In this document: positions 7,379-10,152 of the stretch, in pieces
Numbering within the stretch: position 1 is the first letter of the stretch
Layout of the letters: each line of letters starts with the position of its first letter
From: Crocinitomicaceae bacterium
GTDB taxonomy: Bacteria; Bacteroidota; Bacteroidia; Flavobacteriales_D; Crocinitomicaceae
Reading direction: 5' to 3'
DNA: 10,152 bases
Assembly: GCA_030833265.1 (NCBI GenBank)
Contig: JAURHO010000055.1
Span: 1-10,152 of the forward strand
Translations under genes and position numbers: made by a program
Notes under the pieces: generated by a model
Databases searched by the model: none
What the model was told of the DNA's origin: nothing
What the model saw: only the letters and a program-made list of their open reading frames with translations

Positions 7379-7911
7379 GAAAAATATTAAGTTTTGCTTT
7401 GCTCTCCATGTTCATTGCTGCTTGTGGAACAAGTGCCACTGAAAAAACGAAGCAAGAAACCCTCAAAGAGGCGGTAACCCAATTCGAAGATTCCCTCTCC
7501 AAATTGCAGGCCGATCCTGAAAAGGCAAAAACCATCACGAGTTTGTCACAAATTGAATTGGTGAATCGTTACAAAGCCTACTTTCAGGCCTTTCCTTCAG
7601 ATGACTTCAGTGCTGATTGCCTATTCAAGACGCACATGATTTACGAAAGCATGTCTGCACCAAGAGAGGCACGAGCTTACGCCGATACTTTATTAGCGCG
7701 TTTCCCGAATTACAAAAACAAGGTTTTAGTACTCGAAAGTTTAGCCAGTTCTTATGATATCAATGAACCGCGCGACACCGCAATGGTTAGAAAATACTAC
7801 AACTTACTTTTGGCTGAAAAACAGGTCCCGGCTCAAAAGAAAAAAGAAATCAAAGAAAGACTTTCTAAATTGCACCTAAGCTTCGAGGAGTTGATTCTAG
7901 AAATGAATTAA
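7375..7911 (+). CDS. Helical (TPR-like) lipoprotein
   Basis: This 178-residue protein starts with a short signal ending in the lipobox IAAC (Cys17), so it should be lipid-anchored. The mature part is almost wholly charged amphipathic helix, with segments such as VNRYKAYFQAFPSDDFSADCLFKTHMIYES and AYADTLLARFPNYKNK that read like the paired helices of TPR or BamD-like proteins (alternating alanine and large residues, a phrase RFPN at a turn). It is too short for a full BamD, so I do not assign that role. The ATG overlaps the stop of def by four bases, so translation is probably coupled. It ends just before a hairpin. The function is unknown. Confidence 0.87.
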   Translation: MRKILSFALLSMFIAACGTSATEKTKQETLKEAVTQFEDSLSKLQADPEKAKTITSLSQIELVNRYKAYFQAFPSDDFSADCLFKTHMIYESMSAPREARAYADTLLARFPNYKNKVLVLESLASSYDINEPRDTAMVRKYYNLLLAEKQVPAQKKKEIKERLSKLHLSFEELILEMN

Positions 7912-7936
7912 TTTGAATGAACCTCGTTCATTTGAA
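7912..7936 (+). terminator. Hairpin between convergent genes, candidate terminator
   Basis: On the plus strand TTTGAATGAAC, a CTC loop and GTTCATTTGAA form an 11-bp stem with two G-U pairs, starting at the base after the lipoprotein stop codon. On the minus strand two pairs are lost (A-C), leaving 7 bp plus two. There is no strong U tract on either side. Its position between two convergent operons supports a terminator, mainly for the plus-strand genes. Confidence 0.5.
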
Positions 7937-7939
7937 GAA

Positions 7940-9187
7940 TTAGAAGGCCGAGCCACTCAATCTTTGAAAATCTTGATAAAATCCAGGATAGGATTTATTG
8001 AGGCAAGTTAAATCATCAAGGTCTTGTCCTTCCTCACTGATCAGACTCGCAATGCTTAATGCCATGGCAATTCTGTGGTCATGATGACTTTTCAAACGCG
8101 CCTTTGGAAGCCTTCCTTTGCCATGAATGCTGATGGTATCTCCTTTGATTTCAAAAGGAATTTCCCAAGCACTTAATGCCTCAGACATCACGGCCAAGCG
8201 GTCCGACTCTTTGTTTTGAAGGCGTGAAATACCCGAAATCTGACAAACTTCTTTACTCGCACAAGCTAATATGACCAACACCGGAAATAAATCTGGGCAA
8301 TCCGTTAGGTTGGCATAAAATGGTAATTTGTCTACAGATTCTGAAACAAGAAGTTTGCCTTGCTTCCACTCAATATGCGCACCAAAATCAGTTAAAATCT
8401 CAAGAAGCGCTTGGTCTGCCTGAAGAATGTTTGGGTTGAGACCATCCACCAAAATTTCTCCACTTATTGCTGCAGCTACCAAATGGGCGGCAACACTGCT
8501 CCAGTCGCCTTCTACAGCTGTATCGGCTAATTGGAGTTCTTGGGCGCCTGTAAAAAAGTAGGTGTTGTCTTGTTTTTTGTATTGAAATCCAGCGTCTTGT
8601 AACATGCGCAGCGTCCAATCAAAATAGGGAGCGCTTTTTAAGTTTTCAATGCTAATTTGCCAAGTCCCTTCAGTTGCTACGGCTAGCAAAAATAGGCCCG
8701 ATAAATGTTGCGAACCGCTTGAGCCATCCAAGTTGAGGTTGAAATTCTTGATTTTTCCTTTTACGTAAAGCGGTAATTTGCCTTCTTGATGCACCACTTC
8801 CAAACCTAATTTTTGTAGTGATTCAATAGTAGCCCAATGCTCCCGATTCTTTAAAGTTCCTTGACCTTCTAGCTGGTAACTTTCACTAAAACAGTTACCC
8901 ACAAAAGCCAAAGTTCTGAGCCCAAAGCCACTTTCGCCAATATCGATTTTTAAATGTGAGCTTTTGTGCTTATTTGGCTGAACCATAATGGTGGTGTCGA
9001 GCTCCTGAAATTTGTGGCCAAATTGTTCAAGTGCGGCAAGCATCGAGAGGTTGTCAGCTGATTTGTGAAAGCCAGCAATTTGACTCGGTTTTTTTGATAA
9101 GCAAGCTAAGAGGAGCAAGCGTTGTGCATGGCTTTTAGAGCCAGGTGCTTGGAGTGTTCCGCGATAGTTATTGCCCTTGATTTTCAT
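7940..9187 (-). CDS. aroA: 3-phosphoshikimate 1-carboxyvinyltransferase (EPSP synthase)
   Basis: It joins shikimate 3-phosphate and phosphoenolpyruvate to give EPSP, the sixth step of the shikimate pathway, in the cytoplasm. At 415 residues it is close to E. coli AroA (427). Visible conserved sites are APGSKSHAQR (14-23; Lys18, Ser19, Arg23), the PEP loop as GESGFGLR (84-91; Gly87, Arg91), Arg115, SGSQ (157-160), EGDWSS (226-231), catalytic Asp299 in CPDLFP, KESDR (326-330; Glu327, Arg330), HHDHR (368-372; Arg372) and Lys398. The usual NAG loop is GESG, a variant I recall from other Bacteroidota. All catalytic residues are in place. The ATG at 9187 lies 20 bases inside the upstream DAHP synthase gene, so the two are translated together. 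It ends convergent with the 7375-7911 lipoprotein gene. Confidence 0.96.
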   Translation of the reverse strand: MKIKGNNYRGTLQAPGSKSHAQRLLLLACLSKKPSQIAGFHKSADNLSMLAALEQFGHKFQELDTTIMVQPNKHKSSHLKIDIGESGFGLRTLAFVGNCFSESYQLEGQGTLKNREHWATIESLQKLGLEVVHQEGKLPLYVKGKIKNFNLNLDGSSGSQHLSGLFLLAVATEGTWQISIENLKSAPYFDWTLRMLQDAGFQYKKQDNTYFFTGAQELQLADTAVEGDWSSVAAHLVAAAISGEILVDGLNPNILQADQALLEILTDFGAHIEWKQGKLLVSESVDKLPFYANLTDCPDLFPVLVILACASKEVCQISGISRLQNKESDRLAVMSEALSAWEIPFEIKGDTISIHGKGRLPKARLKSHHDHRIAMALSIASLISEEGQDLDDLTCLNKSYPGFYQDFQRLSGSAF

Positions 9188-10152
9188 TGTCAGGAAGGCT
9201 ATTAACGGCCATTTGTATGCGCAACGATTCTTCGTGCAACATCTTGATCATTTGCTTTGCAAATTCTTCAGATAAACCGCTGTCTATAGCTTTTTGCAAA
9301 TTGGCTTTGAGCGTTTCTTCCCAGCGTTGGGCTTGTAAAATGTGCTGGTTGTGCTGTCTTTTATAGATGCCAATTTCTTTAGAGATAGACATGCGTTGTT
9401 GGAGTAGTTGGATCAAAGACTCATCGATGAAACTGAGTTGCTCTCTGAATTGGGCCAATGCATTGGCTTGGATAGCTGCCGCATTTCTGGGCTCTAAACC
9501 TGCAAAGATTTCTTTGAGTGCTTCAGGGGTAATTTGCTGTTTGGCATCGGTCCAGGCAGCTGTTGGGTCGATGTGACTTTCAATCATGAGCCCATCATAG
9601 TTGAGGTCTAGGGCTTGTTGGGCTAGGGGTTGGATGAGGTTGGCCCTACCGCCAATATGCGAAGGATCCATGACGAGTTGCAGTGCAGGCCGCTCTTGTT
9701 TGAGGTCGATGGCAATTTGCCAATGTGGGTTGTTGCGGTAGTTGGTTTTTTCATATACCGAAAAGCCCCTATGAATGGCTCCAATAACCTCGATGCCATG
9801 TCGTTCGAGTCTTTCAATGGCGCCCAACCAAAGTTTGAGGTCTGGGTTCACGGGGTTTTTGACCATTACAGGTATTTGGCTTCCTTGTAAGGCTTCTGAA
9901 AGTTCTTGAACGGTAAAGGGATTGACTGTTGATCTTGCGCCGATCCAGACCATGTCTAGGGCATATTTTTTAGCGAGTTCGACGTGTTCGGCAGTGGCTA
10001 CTTCGGTACAAATTTTAAAGCCATATTTGGTTCTGACTTCCTGAAGCCATTGAAGGCCGCTTTCTCCGACTCCTTCAAAAGCACCAGGTTGGGTGCGGGG
10101 CTTCCAAATACCGGCTCTAAAATAAGACAGCGGAAGCCCAACTAGGGCTTCC
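9168..10152 (-). CDS. Bifunctional DAHP synthase / chorismate mutase, 5' end cut by the window
   Basis: The reading frame is open to the right edge, so this is the C-terminal 327 residues; the internal Met at 9953 is not the start. The N-terminal part is a KDO8P-synthase-like (type I beta) DAHP synthase: the substrate signature FRAGIWKPRTQPGAFEG, then metal ligands His165 (DPSHIGG), Glu191 (IESH) and Asp202 (TDAKQQ); the Cys ligand lies off the edge. Residues about 225-315 form an AroQ-type chorismate mutase helix bundle with Arg236, Arg253 and Lys264. It thus makes DAHP from erythrose 4-phosphate and PEP, and converts chorismate to prephenate. The mutase at the C terminus is the order known from Porphyromonas, opposite to Bacillus. 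The 20-base overlap with aroA shows a shikimate operon. Feedback regulation through the mutase domain is known for such fusions but is inferred here. Confidence 0.95.
   Translation of the reverse strand, partial: EALVGLPLSYFRAGIWKPRTQPGAFEGVGESGLQWLQEVRTKYGFKICTEVATAEHVELAKKYALDMVWIGARSTVNPFTVQELSEALQGSQIPVMVKNPVNPDLKLWLGAIERLERHGIEVIGAIHRGFSVYEKTNYRNNPHWQIAIDLKQERPALQLVMDPSHIGGRANLIQPLAQQALDLNYDGLMIESHIDPTAAWTDAKQQITPEALKEIFAGLEPRNAAAIQANALAQFREQLSFIDESLIQLLQQRMSISKEIGIYKRQHNQHILQAQRWEETLKANLQKAIDSGLSEEFAKQMIKMLHEESLRIQMAVNSLPDNENQGQ

Noticed and set aside
7375..7911. BamD (outer membrane assembly lipoprotein)
   Set aside because: The protein is shorter than typical BamD, and the helix pairs resemble it only in general TPR character.

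Overview
The window reads as a chromosomal segment of a member of the Bacteroidota, most likely a flavobacterium-like lineage. The evidence is a GLPGLI-family exported protein beside a TonB-receptor-like outer membrane barrel, a DAHP synthase with a C-terminal chorismate mutase, promoters of the TTG / TAnnTTTG type, few Shine-Dalgarno sequences, and a probable type IX-secreted adhesin-like protein. I estimate GC content by eye in the low-to-mid 40s. I saw no rRNA, tRNA, CRISPR array, insertion sequence or phage gene, and apart from short intergenic gaps the window is filled with genes.

Layout. Bases 1-874 (minus) hold the N-terminal part of a secreted jelly-roll/MAM-like protein with its own promoter (901-931). 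Bases 946-5393 (minus) look like an operon: a 915-residue outer membrane beta-barrel receptor-like protein, then a GLPGLI protein that starts at a GTG inside the receptor gene, then a short-chain polyprenyl diphosphate synthase. Bases 5469-6275 (minus) encode an unrecognised lipoprotein. A divergent gap follows, and then the only plus-strand block: ruvX (6352-6759), def (6779-7378) and a helical lipoprotein (7375-7911) that overlaps def by four bases. A hairpin at 7912-7936 separates it from a convergent minus-strand aromatic amino acid operon, in which a DAHP synthase/chorismate mutase fusion (9168 to beyond 10152) overlaps aroA (7940-9187) by 20 bases.

How the genes work together. The receptor-like barrel and the GLPGLI protein are probably a functional pair at the outer membrane or in the periplasm. 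The prenyl synthase supplies isoprenoid precursors and may simply ride on the same transcript. RuvX and Def are housekeeping proteins for DNA/RNA processing and N-terminal protein maturation. The shikimate pair covers the first and sixth steps to chorismate plus the first step from chorismate to prephenate.

The content is mostly ordinary core genome. The most interesting observation is that ruvX and def share almost the same start architecture, TAAATTTG followed by four bases and then ATG. This predicts leaderless or nearly leaderless mRNAs. I found no convincing new defence, mobile or RNA system.
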